DNA of 64,000 bases. Source: Polaribacter sp. Its GTDB lineage: Bacteria > Bacteroidota > Bacteroidia > Flavobacteriales > Flavobacteriaceae. The stretch lies in the NCBI GenBank assembly GCA_029250685.1, contig JAQXEU010000003.1:1-64000 (forward strand). The letters are read 5' to 3'. Numbering within the stretch: position 1 is the stretch's first letter; each line of letters begins with the position of its first letter. Below the pieces are notes generated by a model. That model was not told the DNA's origin. It saw only the letters and a program-made list of their open reading frames with translations, and made no database searches. Both the position numbers and the translations under genes were made by a program. This document shows positions 28,821 through 38,676 of the stretch, piece after piece.

Positions 28821-28881
28821 TTTTATTCAGTTATTATTTGCTAAATTTAGTACCTAATAATATGCTACAACTTTTAACCAA

Positions 28882-29082
28882 ATGTCTCAAAAAATAAAAC
28901 CAAACTTTTTCTCCATAGTAATAGTCATCATTTTAGGTGGAGCACTTTACAAACAATTTGACTTCCAAAATTTCACATTTGAAAAACCTGCATTAGCCAT
29001 TGTTTATATCTTCGCATTCATTATTAGTATTGTAATGATGATAAAAAAATCAAAGAGTAAAGAAAATGAAGAAAAAGAATAA
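28882..29082 (+). CDS. Small membrane protein, 66 aa
   Basis: Two predicted hydrophobic segments; complete ORF. Confidence 0.55.
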   Translation: MSQKIKPNFFSIVIVIILGGALYKQFDFQNFTFEKPALAIVYIFAFIISIVMMIKKSKSKENEEKE

Positions 29083-29245
29083 ACTAGCCTCTGGAATGGC
29101 ACTTGGAATTGTATTTGGAACTGTTGTTGGTGTTTTAACCAAAAATATTGGTCTTTGGCTTGCTGTTGGTATTGCTATTGGTGCAGGAGTTGGAAATTCT
29201 CAAAGACATAAAGCAGAGAAAAAAAATGAAGATGAAGCTAATTAA
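29066..29245 (+). CDS. Small glycine-rich membrane protein, 59 aa
   Basis: Translated by hand: MKKKNKLASGMALGIVFGTVVGVLTKNIGLWLAVGIAIGAGVGNSQRHKAEKKNEDEAN; overlaps preceding ORF by 17 bp; absent from the ORF track. Confidence 0.6.
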   Translation: MKKKNKLASGMALGIVFGTVVGVLTKNIGLWLAVGIAIGAGVGNSQRHKAEKKNEDEAN

Positions 29246-29290
29246 AGCAACTTATTCTTTTTAAATTCGCAGTACTCCATTTAATACAAC

Positions 29291-32203
29291 ATGATTGACA
29301 ACTCTGTTTTAGCTGCATTGCAAACTTCATTAAAAGGAGAAATCTTTTTTGATGCATTATACAAGTCAATGTATGCCACAGATGCTTCTGTATATCGTAA
29401 AACTCCGGTAGCAGTTGCTTTTCCAAAAAATGCAGCAGATATTCAGCAATTAATTGCTTTTGCTACCAAAAATGAGATTACGTTAATTCCAAGAACAGCA
29501 GGAACTTCATTAGCAGGGCAATGTGTAGGAAACGGAATTGTGGTAGATGTATCTAAACATTTTACCAACATCATTTCTTTTGATGAAAAAGAAAAAACAA
29601 TTACGGTTGAACCTGGTATTATTCGTGATGATTTAAATCGTTATTTAAAACCTTTTGGTTTATTTTTTGGCCCAAATACCTCAACATCTAACCGCTGTAT
29701 GATTGGCGGTATGGTTGGGAATAATTCATCAGGAAGTACTTCTATTCGTTATGGAGTTACACGCGATAAAGTAATTTCAATCGATACAATTCTAAGTGAT
29801 GGAACTTTGGCAACATTTTCTGAAATAACTTCGGAGGAATTCAAACAGAAAACCGAATTAGAATCTTTAGAAGGAAACATTTACAAATCGATTTATTCAG
29901 AATTGATTTACGATTCTGTGCAAGAAGAAATTAAAAAAGAATTTCCGAAAGAAAGTATTCACAGAAGAAATACTGGTTACGCAGTTGATGAATTTTTAAA
30001 ATCAGATTTATTTGGTGGAACAGCATCAAGCATAAATTTGGCAAAATTATTAGCAGGAAGTGAAGGAACACTGGCTTTTTCTACTGCAATTACGATTCAG
30101 TTAGATAATTTACAACCGAAAGAAAGTATTCTAATAACTTCTCACTTCAACAGTATTAACGAAAGTTTAAAAGCGACGTTAGTGACCATGAATCACAACT
30201 TATATGCTTGTGAGTTGATGGATAAAGTAATTTTAGATTGTACGAAAGAGAACAGAGAGCAAGCAAAAAATAGGTTTTTTTTAAAAGAGGATCCAGCGGC
30301 AATTTTAATTTTAGAAGTTGCTGCAAATACTATTGAAGAAGCAGAAATTTTAGCAAATAATTTAATTGCTGATTTAAAGAAAAATAACTTCGGATATCAC
30401 CATCCAAAAATCTATGGAGATGATATTCAAAAAATATTTGAACTCCGAAAAGCTGGTTTGGGTTTATTAGGGAATATGATTGGCGATAAAAAAGCCGTTG
30501 CTTGTATTGAAGATACTGCAGTTGCTTTAGAAGATTTACCAAATTATATTGAAGAGTTTACCAAAATGATGAAAACCTACCAACAAAAAACGGTGTATTA
30601 CGCACATGCTGGTGCTGGTGAAATTCATTTACGTCCGATTTTAAACTTAAAGAAAAAAGAAGATGTTGTGCTGTTTAGAAAAATCACCACAGAAACTGCA
30701 AAACTAGTAAAGAAATACAAGGGCTCTTTTAGTGGAGAACACGGAGACGGAATTGTACGAGCAGAATTTATTCCATTAATGATTGGCGAAGAAAATTATC
30801 AATTATTACGTAGAATTAAAAAAGCATTTGATCCAAACAACGTTTTTAACAAAGGAAAAATTACGGATGCTATTCCGATGGATAAAAGTTTGCGTTATGA
30901 GATGGATAGAACAGAACCAACAATAAAAACCATTCAAGATTTTTCTGAAAGCGAAGGAATTTTAAAATTGACCGAAAAATGTAACGGCTCAGGAGATTGT
31001 AGAAAATCTGCAGAAGCTGGCGGAACAATGTGTCCGAGTTACAAAGCAACCAAAAACGAAAAAGATACCACGCGAGCAAGAGCAAACTCTCTTAGAGAGT
31101 TTTTGACTAATTCCAAAAAACACAATAGATTTAATCACACCGAATTAAAAGAAGTTTTCGATTTGTGTTTAAGCTGTAAAGCATGTGCAAGTGAATGTCC
31201 AAGCAATGTTGATGTTGCTGCATTAAAAGCAGAGTTTTTATATCAATATCAAGAAACAAACGGATATTCTTTTAGAAATAAATTATTTGCAAATAATGTG
31301 AAGTATAATAAATTAGGAAGCATCGCTCCAGCTCTAACAAATGTGCTTTTAAATACTTCGTTCGCAAAAGCTGTTATGGGAATTTCACAAAAAAGATCCG
31401 TTCCTAAATTAGCTCCAAAAACATTTGAAAATTGGAATAACAAACGAGATGTCACTTTGAACTCATTAGAGAAGTTTTCTAAAAAAGTATATCTATTCAA
31501 TGATGAATTCACAAATTACTACGATGTTGAAATCGGAAAAGAGGCTGTTTTTCTATTAGAAAAACTTGGGTATTCTGTAAAAGTTATGCAACATTCAGAA
31601 AGCGGAAGAAGTTTTATTTCTAAAGGGTTTTTAAAAGAAGCTAAACAGGTTTGTAATGAAAATATTGATATTTTTAAAGATGTAATTTCAGATGAAACTC
31701 CGTTAATCGGAATTGAGCCATCTGCAATTCTAACTTTTAGAGACGAATATATAAGATTGGCAGATGATAAAGTAGCCGCAGAAGAAATTGCAAAAAACAC
31801 GTTTACAATTGAAGAATTTTTGAATACTGAATATCAAAAAGGAAATATTGATATATCATTATTTACATCAGAAAACAAAACACTTAAGATACACGGACAT
31901 TGTCATCAAAAAGCATTGTCAAGCACTTCAGCTAGTTTTAATATATTAAATATTCCAGAAAATTATTCAGTAACCATACTAAATACAGGATGTTGTGGAA
32001 TGGCTGGTAGTTTTGGTTACGAAAAAGAACACTATCAACTAAGCATGCAAGTTGGTGAAGACACGTTGTTTTCGAAAGTAAGAAACTGTGATTCTGAAAC
32101 AGAAATTATTGCAGCAGGAACAAGTTGCAGACATCAAATTTTTGATGGGACAAATCGTGTTGCTAAACACGCTATAACAGTTTTAAAAGAGGCGCTTATT
32201 TAA
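29291..32203 (+). CDS. FAD-linked oxidase / (4Fe-4S) fusion (D-lactate dehydrogenase-like)
   Basis: FAD_binding_4: AVAFPKNAADIQQLIAFATKNEITLIPRTAGTSLAGQC; Fe-S motifs CNGSGDCRKSAEAGGTMCPSY and CLSCKACASECPS; CCG-type C-terminus (HCHQKAL, GCCGMAGSFGYE). Confidence 0.92.
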   Translation: MIDNSVLAALQTSLKGEIFFDALYKSMYATDASVYRKTPVAVAFPKNAADIQQLIAFATKNEITLIPRTAGTSLAGQCVGNGIVVDVSKHFTNIISFDEKEKTITVEPGIIRDDLNRYLKPFGLFFGPNTSTSNRCMIGGMVGNNSSGSTSIRYGVTRDKVISIDTILSDGTLATFSEITSEEFKQKTELESLEGNIYKSIYSELIYDSVQEEIKKEFPKESIHRRNTGYAVDEFLKSDLFGGTASSINLAKLLAGSEGTLAFSTAITIQLDNLQPKESILITSHFNSINESLKATLVTMNHNLYACELMDKVILDCTKENREQAKNRFFLKEDPAAILILEVAANTIEEAEILANNLIADLKKNNFGYHHPKIYGDDIQKIFELRKAGLGLLGNMIGDKKAVACIEDTAVALEDLPNYIEEFTKMMKTYQQKTVYYAHAGAGEIHLRPILNLKKKEDVVLFRKITTETAKLVKKYKGSFSGEHGDGIVRAEFIPLMIGEENYQLLRRIKKAFDPNNVFNKGKITDAIPMDKSLRYEMDRTEPTIKTIQDFSESEGILKLTEKCNGSGDCRKSAEAGGTMCPSYKATKNEKDTTRARANSLREFLTNSKKHNRFNHTELKEVFDLCLSCKACASECPSNVDVAALKAEFLYQYQETNGYSFRNKLFANNVKYNKLGSIAPALTNVLLNTSFAKAVMGISQKRSVPKLAPKTFENWNNKRDVTLNSLEKFSKKVYLFNDEFTNYYDVEIGKEAVFLLEKLGYSVKVMQHSESGRSFISKGFLKEAKQVCNENIDIFKDVISDETPLIGIEPSAILTFRDEYIRLADDKVAAEEIAKNTFTIEEFLNTEYQKGNIDISLFTSENKTLKIHGHCHQKALSSTSASFNILNIPENYSVTILNTGCCGMAGSFGYEKEHYQLSMQVGEDTLFSKVRNCDSETEIIAAGTSCRHQIFDGTNRVAKHAITVLKEALI

Positions 32204-32266
32204 AATAATTTTAAATAGTTGTAAAAAAAAACGTATTTTAGAATCCTTAATTAAAAAAACATAAAA

Positions 32267-32656
32267 ATGAAACACAGAAATTTTCTAAAGAATAAGTTCG
32301 TAATAGGTATCATGTTAATCATGGTTACTATTGGTTTAACTTCAATGAAACCAGCTACAGTTATTGATCCTTCAGGGGTTTGGGATTACGAAGTTGAAAC
32401 TCCTCAAGGTAATATGACTGGTGAGTTAACAATAAAAAATTCTGATGGTGATTATGCAGTTTCAATAGAAACTGAGCAATTTGGAACATTAGAACTAGGA
32501 AACATTACACTAGAAGGAAATGAAATGACTGCAGACATAGATATGCAAGGTGCAACAGTTGAGTTTTCATTTGAATTTGATGGAGATGCCATGAAAGGTT
32601 CAATAGCTACTCCAGATGGAGATATGGACATTACTGCTAAGAAACGATCGAAATAG
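32267..32656 (+). CDS. Secreted lipid/small-ligand beta-barrel-like protein, unknown
   Basis: Signal-like N-terminus, GVWDYEVETPQGNMTGELTIKNSDGDYAVSI pattern. Confidence 0.5.
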   Translation: MKHRNFLKNKFVIGIMLIMVTIGLTSMKPATVIDPSGVWDYEVETPQGNMTGELTIKNSDGDYAVSIETEQFGTLELGNITLEGNEMTADIDMQGATVEFSFEFDGDAMKGSIATPDGDMDITAKKRSK

Positions 32657-32679
32657 TTTTACTATTTTAATGATATTTA

Positions 32680-32717
32680 AAAAAGCTTAAAGTATATATT
32701 CTTTAAGCTGTTTTTTT
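32680..32717 (+). terminator. Intrinsic terminator
   Basis: AGCTTAAAG-N8-CTTTAAGCT then GTTTTTTT. Confidence 0.75.
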
Positions 32718-32771
32718 GAATACCCTATCTTTATATGATTTTGAACATTTAAACTCAAATTATTTTTTATT

Positions 32772-34019
32772 TTGAAAAAACAACACAAGGTTACCTCAAT
32801 GTTTGCCCTTATTATTGCTGGGGAAGCTATTTTTTTATTACCATTTATTTTAATGCGAGTTTTTAAACCGGTAATTAGAGAAGCTTTTGTTATTTCGGAT
32901 GCACAAATTGGTGAAGCACAAGCTCTATATGGGATTACAGCTGTAATTTCTTATTTCTTTGGCGGATTTATTGCTGATAAATTAGAAGCTAGAAAGTTAT
33001 TATCTATTTCATTAATTCTTACAGCAATTGGCGGATTTTGGATGACGATGATTCCATCTATTTTTACCTTAAAAATATTATATGCATTTTGGGGTGTTTC
33101 AACAATTTTTTTATTTTGGGCAGCTTTAATTAAAGCTACTCGCCAATGGGGAAATGCGCACAATCAAGGTTTATCTTTTGGATTATTAGATGGAGGAAGA
33201 GGATTTTTTGCTGCAACAATAGCATTATCTGGCGCTGCAATTTTAAGTTTCTTTTTCCCTGCAGATTCAATTGAAATCACTTTTGAAAACAAAGTACAAA
33301 CTCTGCAATATATAATTGGAACTATCACTGCAATTGTATTTTTAGTAGCGCTATTAGTATGGTTTGTTCTACCAAAAGAGGAAATAGAAAAATCAGATTC
33401 TAAAGAATTTCAATTCGATTTTAAACAAGCACTAGGATTAATAAAGCAACGAAAAGTACTTTTTCATTCGTTGATCATTTTATGTGCTTATTGTGCCTAT
33501 AAACTAACGGGAACTTACGGAACGTACGCTCGTGATGTTTGGAATTACTCATTAGAAGAGTCAACATATTTTGCCGTATTTATTCAATATATCAGACCAA
33601 TTGCAGCAATTACTGTTGGTTGGGTTGCTGATAAGTTTGTTCCGTCAAAATTGATCATTCCAAGTTTTACGATTCTAATAATTGCTTCTGCAGTTTTAGG
33701 TTTAGGAATCTTTTATGATCAACCTATCTTTTTATCATTTACATTTTTCGTATTTATGGCATTAGGAACTTATGCTTTAAGAGGTTTGTATTTCGCTATT
33801 ATTGAAGAAACAAAAACACCATTACAATTAACAGGAACTTTAGTCGGAATAATATCAGTAGTTGGATTTACGCCAGATATTTTTATGTCTTTATTCGTTG
33901 GATATATGTTGGGCGAAAATCCAACTATTGTAGAATATCAGAATTTATATTCATTGTTTACAATAATTCCAATCATTGGATTGCTAGCCGCAATAGGATT
34001 TCGAAAAGCTATTAAATAA
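32772..34019 (+). CDS. MFS transporter (TTG start)
   Basis: 12-TM-like hydrophobicity; YGITAVISYFFGGFIADKLEARKLLSISLILTAIGGF. Confidence 0.82.
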   Translation: MKKQHKVTSMFALIIAGEAIFLLPFILMRVFKPVIREAFVISDAQIGEAQALYGITAVISYFFGGFIADKLEARKLLSISLILTAIGGFWMTMIPSIFTLKILYAFWGVSTIFLFWAALIKATRQWGNAHNQGLSFGLLDGGRGFFAATIALSGAAILSFFFPADSIEITFENKVQTLQYIIGTITAIVFLVALLVWFVLPKEEIEKSDSKEFQFDFKQALGLIKQRKVLFHSLIILCAYCAYKLTGTYGTYARDVWNYSLEESTYFAVFIQYIRPIAAITVGWVADKFVPSKLIIPSFTILIIASAVLGLGIFYDQPIFLSFTFFVFMALGTYALRGLYFAIIEETKTPLQLTGTLVGIISVVGFTPDIFMSLFVGYMLGENPTIVEYQNLYSLFTIIPIIGLLAAIGFRKAIK

Positions 34020-34020
34020 A

Positions 34021-34048
34021 AAAAGCGCCTCAATTAAGGCGCTTTTTA
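34021..34048. terminator. Intrinsic terminator, shared with valS
   Basis: AAAAGCGCCT-CAATTA-AGGCGCTTTTT. Confidence 0.85.
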
Positions 34049-34066
34049 TTTTATGTTTAGAAATAA

Positions 34067-36703
34067 TTATTTCAAACTAGCTAAACTATTTTTTATAGTT
34101 TCAATTTTAGCCAAAGTATCAGCTTCTTTTTTACGTTCTAATTCCAATACTTTTTCTGGGGCATTGTTCACAAAACGTTCGTTTAATAATTTCTTTGTAA
34201 TTCCGAATAAGAAACCTTCTGCTCTTTTTAATTCAGCATTTAGTTTTTCTGTTTCAGCTTCAACATTAATATCTTCAACTGCAACTGGAACAAAGTATTC
34301 ATTTGATTTTACTCTAAAAGAAGCACCTTCTACTTTTTCTGAAACATAATTTATCGTTATAGCATTTGTTAATTTCTGAATAACAACATCAAATCCTTTT
34401 GTATTGTTTTCATTATCAACCACAAATAATTCTACAGCATCTTTAAAAGAAATGTTTTTCTCTTTTCTGATTGTTCTAATTCCAGAAACTACACCTGTTG
34501 TAAAATCAAAAGCAGAAATTATTTTAGCATCGAATTCTTTAATTACTGGATACTTTGCAATAACCAACGCTTCATCTGGAGTTCTTTCTGAAATATGTTG
34601 CCAAATTTCTTCCGTTAAAAACGGCATAAAAGGATGTAAAATTCTTAAATTATTTTCTAAAACCTCAATTACTGAAGCAAACGTTTTTGCATCAATAGGC
34701 TGTTGATATCCTGGTTTTACAATCTCTAATAACCATGAAGAAAAATCGTCCATAATTAGTTTGTACATAGACATTAATGCATCTGACAAACGATATTTAC
34801 TGTAATGATCTTCAATTTCTACTAGTACTTTTTGAAACTTTGCTTCATACCATGCCAAACCTATTTTTGAAGTTTCTGGTTGTGGTAAATTAGCTTCAAC
34901 TTCCCAACCTTTTATCAAACGAAAAGCATTCCAAATTTTATTTGCAAAACCTTTTCCTTGTTGACATAAAGATTCATCAAACATTAAATCATTTCCGGCA
35001 GCTGAACTCAGTAGTAACCCTACTCTAACTCCGTCTGCTCCATAATCTTCAATCAATTTTAATGCATCTGGTGAATTCCCAAGAGATTTAGACATTTTAC
35101 GTCTTTGCTTATCTCTAACCAAACCAGTTAAATACACATTGTTAAAAGGTTTTTTATCTTTATATTCATACCCAGCAATGATCATTCTAGCAACCCAGAA
35201 AAATAAAATATCTGGTCCTGTTACTAAATCGTTTGTTGGATAGTAGTATTTAATTTCTTCGTTTTCTGGGTTTCTAATTCCGTCAAAAACAGACATTGGC
35301 CATAACCAAGAAGAAAACCATGTGTCAAGCGCGTCTTCATCCTGTCTTAAGTCGGACACAGACAGTGAAGTATTTCCGGTTTTTTTCTGTGCAAGAATTA
35401 ATGCATCTTCAATATTTTCTGCAACTACAAAATCTTCTTTTCCGTCTCCATAGAAGAAAGCAGGTATTTGTTGTCCCCACCATAACTGACGTGAAATATT
35501 CCAGTCACGAATATTTTCCATCCAATGACGATAGGTATTCTCAAATTTCTTTGGATATAAATTGATTTCAGCATCTTTGCCTAAAACAGCTTCGATTGCT
35601 GGTTTCACCAAGTCTTCCATTTTTAAAAACCATTGATCTGACAATCTTGGTTCTATAACAGCTTTGGTTCTTTCTGAAGTACCAACTTTATTTAAATGAG
35701 ATTCTGTTTTTACTAAAATCCCTTTTTCTTCTAATTCTTTTACGATTTCTTTACGAGCTACAAAACGATCCTTTCCTTGATAATCTAATCCGAAAGAATT
35801 TAACGAAGCATCATCATTAAAAATATCAATGACTTCTAATTTGTGTTTATCTCCTAAAACTTTATCATTTTCATCATGAGCTGGCGTAACTTTTAAACAA
35901 CCTGTTCCGAATTCAATATCAACATATTCGTCTTCAATAATCGGAATTACGCGATTACACAACGGCACAATTGCTTTTTTTCCTTTTAAATGAGAAAAGC
36001 GTTCATCATTTGGATTGATACAAATTGCAGTATCACCAAAAATAGTTTCTGGACGTGTTGTAGCAATTGTTAATGTATCTTCTGAACCTTCAATTTTATA
36101 TTCTAAATAATAAAGATTTCCTTGTTTTTCAATATGAATTACTTCCTCATCAGAAAGTGTTGTTTTTGCTTCAGGGTCCCAATTTACCATTCTGTAACCA
36201 CGATAAATTAAACCTTTGTTGTACAAATCAACAAAAACTTTAATTACAGCTTCAGACATTTCTGGATCCATCGTAAACGACGTTCTTTCCCAATCACAAG
36301 AACAACCTAATTTCTTTAATTGCTCTAAAATAATACCTCCATATTCATCTTTCCAATCAAAAGCATGTTGCAAAAATTCTTCTCTTGTGATATCACTTTT
36401 ATTAATTCCTTGTTCTTTTAATTTTGCAACAACTTTTGCTTCTGTAGCAATTGATGCATGATCTGTTCCTGGAACCCAGCATGCATTTTTACCTTGTAAA
36501 CGCGCTCTACGAATTAAAACATCTTGAATTGTATTGTTTAACATATGCCCCATATGCAATACTCCAGTTACGTTTGGTGGCGGAATAACAATTGTATATG
36601 GCTCTCTTTCATCAGGCGTTGAATGAAAATAATTATTTTTCATCCAGTAGTCATACCATTTGTTTTCTACACTTGTTGCAATATATTTAGATGGGATATC
36701 CAT
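34067..36703 (-). CDS. valS: Valine--tRNA ligase
   Basis: [43 protein letters not shown]-terminal coiled coil. Confidence 0.97.
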   Translation of the reverse strand: MDIPSKYIATSVENKWYDYWMKNNYFHSTPDEREPYTIVIPPPNVTGVLHMGHMLNNTIQDVLIRRARLQGKNACWVPGTDHASIATEAKVVAKLKEQGINKSDITREEFLQHAFDWKDEYGGIILEQLKKLGCSCDWERTSFTMDPEMSEAVIKVFVDLYNKGLIYRGYRMVNWDPEAKTTLSDEEVIHIEKQGNLYYLEYKIEGSEDTLTIATTRPETIFGDTAICINPNDERFSHLKGKKAIVPLCNRVIPIIEDEYVDIEFGTGCLKVTPAHDENDKVLGDKHKLEVIDIFNDDASLNSFGLDYQGKDRFVARKEIVKELEEKGILVKTESHLNKVGTSERTKAVIEPRLSDQWFLKMEDLVKPAIEAVLGKDAEINLYPKKFENTYRHWMENIRDWNISRQLWWGQQIPAFFYGDGKEDFVVAENIEDALILAQKKTGNTSLSVSDLRQDEDALDTWFSSWLWPMSVFDGIRNPENEEIKYYYPTNDLVTGPDILFFWVARMIIAGYEYKDKKPFNNVYLTGLVRDKQRRKMSKSLGNSPDALKLIEDYGADGVRVGLLLSSAAGNDLMFDESLCQQGKGFANKIWNAFRLIKGWEVEANLPQPETSKIGLAWYEAKFQKVLVEIEDHYSKYRLSDALMSMYKLIMDDFSSWLLEIVKPGYQQPIDAKTFASVIEVLENNLRILHPFMPFLTEEIWQHISERTPDEALVIAKYPVIKEFDAKIISAFDFTTGVVSGIRTIRKEKNISFKDAVELFVVDNENNTKGFDVVIQKLTNAITINYVSEKVEGASFRVKSNEYFVPVAVEDINVEAETEKLNAELKRAEGFLFGITKKLLNERFVNNAPEKVLELERKKEADTLAKIETIKNSLASLK

Positions 36704-36767
36704 TCTTTGGCTTTATTTTTGAGATATAAAGAGCAAAAATACTATTTTTACCTAAATTACATTCAAC

Positions 36768-37154
36768 ATGAAGAAATATATTCTTTTCCTTTTTTTACTT
36801 GGGATATCTTTTATAGGTTTTGGTCAAAATTCGAATGATACTAAACCTGTATTTAAGTTTGAAAAAGAATTGATTAATTATGGAAAAATAATTCAAAATT
36901 CAAACGGAAATAGAGTTTTTGAGTTCACAAATACGGGAAAAAGTCCATTGATTATTAAAGAAATAATTACGTCATGTGATTGTGCAATTCCTAAAAAACC
37001 AAGTGCACCAATTATGCCTGGCGAGAAAGGAAAAATCACAGTTTCTTACGACACGAGTAAACCAGGAGGATTCTCTAAACAAATTACAATTTTTTCGAAT
37101 GCAAAAAAAAGCAGAAAAATTATTAGAATAAGGGGTTTTGTAACTAAAAAATAG
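36768..37154 (+). CDS. DUF1573 domain secreted protein
   Basis: FEFTNTGKSPLIIKEIITSCDCAIPKKPSAPIMPGEKGKITVSYDTSKPGGFSKQI. Confidence 0.88.
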   Translation: MKKYILFLFLLGISFIGFGQNSNDTKPVFKFEKELINYGKIIQNSNGNRVFEFTNTGKSPLIIKEIITSCDCAIPKKPSAPIMPGEKGKITVSYDTSKPGGFSKQITIFSNAKKSRKIIRIRGFVTKK

Positions 37155-37157
37155 ATG

Positions 37158-38555
37158 CTATATTTTCTTTACTAATCTAAATTGAAATTTCATTTCTACT
37201 CCAGATCGATCAACATACAATCTTATTTTATTATTATGTCCAGATTGAAATTTCCCTAAAATTTCCTTTAAAGTTAATTGGTGTGCTTTTGTACCATTAA
37301 TATTAAGAATAATATCACCTTCTTGGATTCCTGCTAAAGCTGCTGGAGAATTTTCTAAAACATGTTTTACTTTATATGAAGGCTTAAATTTATATGTGTA
37401 ACTAGAAACTAAAGAAATTGTTTTATTCGTTGATGTTTGAGAAGAATTACTAGAATAAGAATCTGAAAATGTTGTTCCGGCTTTTTCTTTTACCAATACT
37501 TTACCATTATAAACAACATCTAAACCACTCATATTGTATTCAAAACCACCTCTAAAAGAGCCACTCTTTTTTAGAGTAATTTTTTTATTATTATAATCTA
37601 CCCAAATTTTAAATCGTTTTAAAATATTACCACCTATACTCCCATTACGCTCTTTAAATTGTCTGGCATAAAATGTAGATGTAGAATCGAGAAAAGAAAC
37701 TGTAGGCTCTTTAATATCAAAACTTCCAATAGAGATTTGTTTTATTCTACTACGCTTTCCGTAAATAGTTCCACTAATTCCTTCTCCTAAAACATCTCTA
37801 AAATGTCTGATCGGAGTTTGTATTTCTTCTTTCGAGTTTTCAAACAACCAAACAGATTCAGATCCACCAGAATCAATTAATAATTTTACATCAGTAAGTT
37901 TATTTCCAATTGTGTCTAACTGGATTTTCGCATTGATATAGGGTTTGTTTCTATAAAATTGCAAAGGAAATGTTTCACACTTTCTACATTTTTTATATTT
38001 AAAAAACTTTGGATTATAAAAATGTACTCTTCTTGTTATATAATTTATATGAACAACTGCATCTTTAAATAATTTATAGCCAACGATACCATGAATTGTC
38101 ATTCCCATTTTACCAGAAACATCAAACTTATCCTTTAGTAAAACATAAATTTCTTGATTCTCACCAACAAAATCTTTAATCTTCAACGTATTATTATCAG
38201 ATATTAAAGCATCCATTGATTTTCCTTTTCCTAAACCTTGAAGCGCTACTCTTCTAACATCATTTAAACCAATACTGTCATTTTGTGATAAATTAAAAAG
38301 AATGGTTTTATTTACACCAGTATCTAAAATAAAAGACAATTGTTTTCCGTTTACTTCCATCGGAATTACAACTAGATTATTAATCAAATTAAATCGAACA
38401 GATTGCTCTTTTTGGTTTTCGCCAAAAAAACCAAACTTAGATTGTGATTGAAGAGATGTTGATAAAGCAACTAAAATCAGTAGAAATAAAAAGTTTTTTT
38501 TATCAAAAAAATAATTTAATATTAATATGTAAATATACAATTTTAGGATATTCAT
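37158..38555 (-). CDS. Aspartyl protease-like + PDZ domain protein
   Basis: LSFILDTGVNKTILF and KLLIDSGGSESVW (DTG/DSG); PDZ VLENSPAALAGIQEGDIILNINGTKA. Confidence 0.85.
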   Translation of the reverse strand: MNILKLYIYILILNYFFDKKNFLFLLILVALSTSLQSQSKFGFFGENQKEQSVRFNLINNLVVIPMEVNGKQLSFILDTGVNKTILFNLSQNDSIGLNDVRRVALQGLGKGKSMDALISDNNTLKIKDFVGENQEIYVLLKDKFDVSGKMGMTIHGIVGYKLFKDAVVHINYITRRVHFYNPKFFKYKKCRKCETFPLQFYRNKPYINAKIQLDTIGNKLTDVKLLIDSGGSESVWLFENSKEEIQTPIRHFRDVLGEGISGTIYGKRSRIKQISIGSFDIKEPTVSFLDSTSTFYARQFKERNGSIGGNILKRFKIWVDYNNKKITLKKSGSFRGGFEYNMSGLDVVYNGKVLVKEKAGTTFSDSYSSNSSQTSTNKTISLVSSYTYKFKPSYKVKHVLENSPAALAGIQEGDIILNINGTKAHQLTLKEILGKFQSGHNNKIRLYVDRSGVEMKFQFRLVKKI

Positions 38556-38601
38556 TAAATGTTTTTAGTAAATCTTTAACCTTTTTTAAAACATAAAAAA
38601 G

Positions 38602-38656
38602 AAATGCAAAAGCAAACTGATTATTAAAAATAATTTCAGAAATTTGCTTTACATTT
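38602..38656. promoter_or_regulatory. Long imperfect inverted repeat upstream of aminotransferase
   Basis: AAATG-ca-AAAGCAAA-CTGATTATT ... AATAATTTCAG-aaa-TTTGCTTT-a-CATTT. Confidence 0.4.
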
Positions 38657-38676
38657 AACGAACTAAATCAAAAATT

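Noticed and set aside
25200-28880. Classical integron with attC sites
   Set aside because: No integrase gene in the window and no clear paired RYYYAAC/GTTRRRY boxes; kept only as a cassette-like hypothesis.
29090-29110. TGGCAC-N5-ATTG near 29095 as a second sigma-54 promoter
   Set aside because: Lies inside the 59-aa ORF and the -12 element does not match TTGC.
30330-31800. Antisense ORFs inside the FAD/Fe-S oxidase gene (30330, 30870, 31249, 31519)
   Set aside because: Overlap a well-supported CDS; low-complexity or hydrophobic translations without motifs.
34053-36461. Several + strand ORFs inside valS
   Set aside because: valS is unambiguous on the minus strand; these are shadow ORFs.
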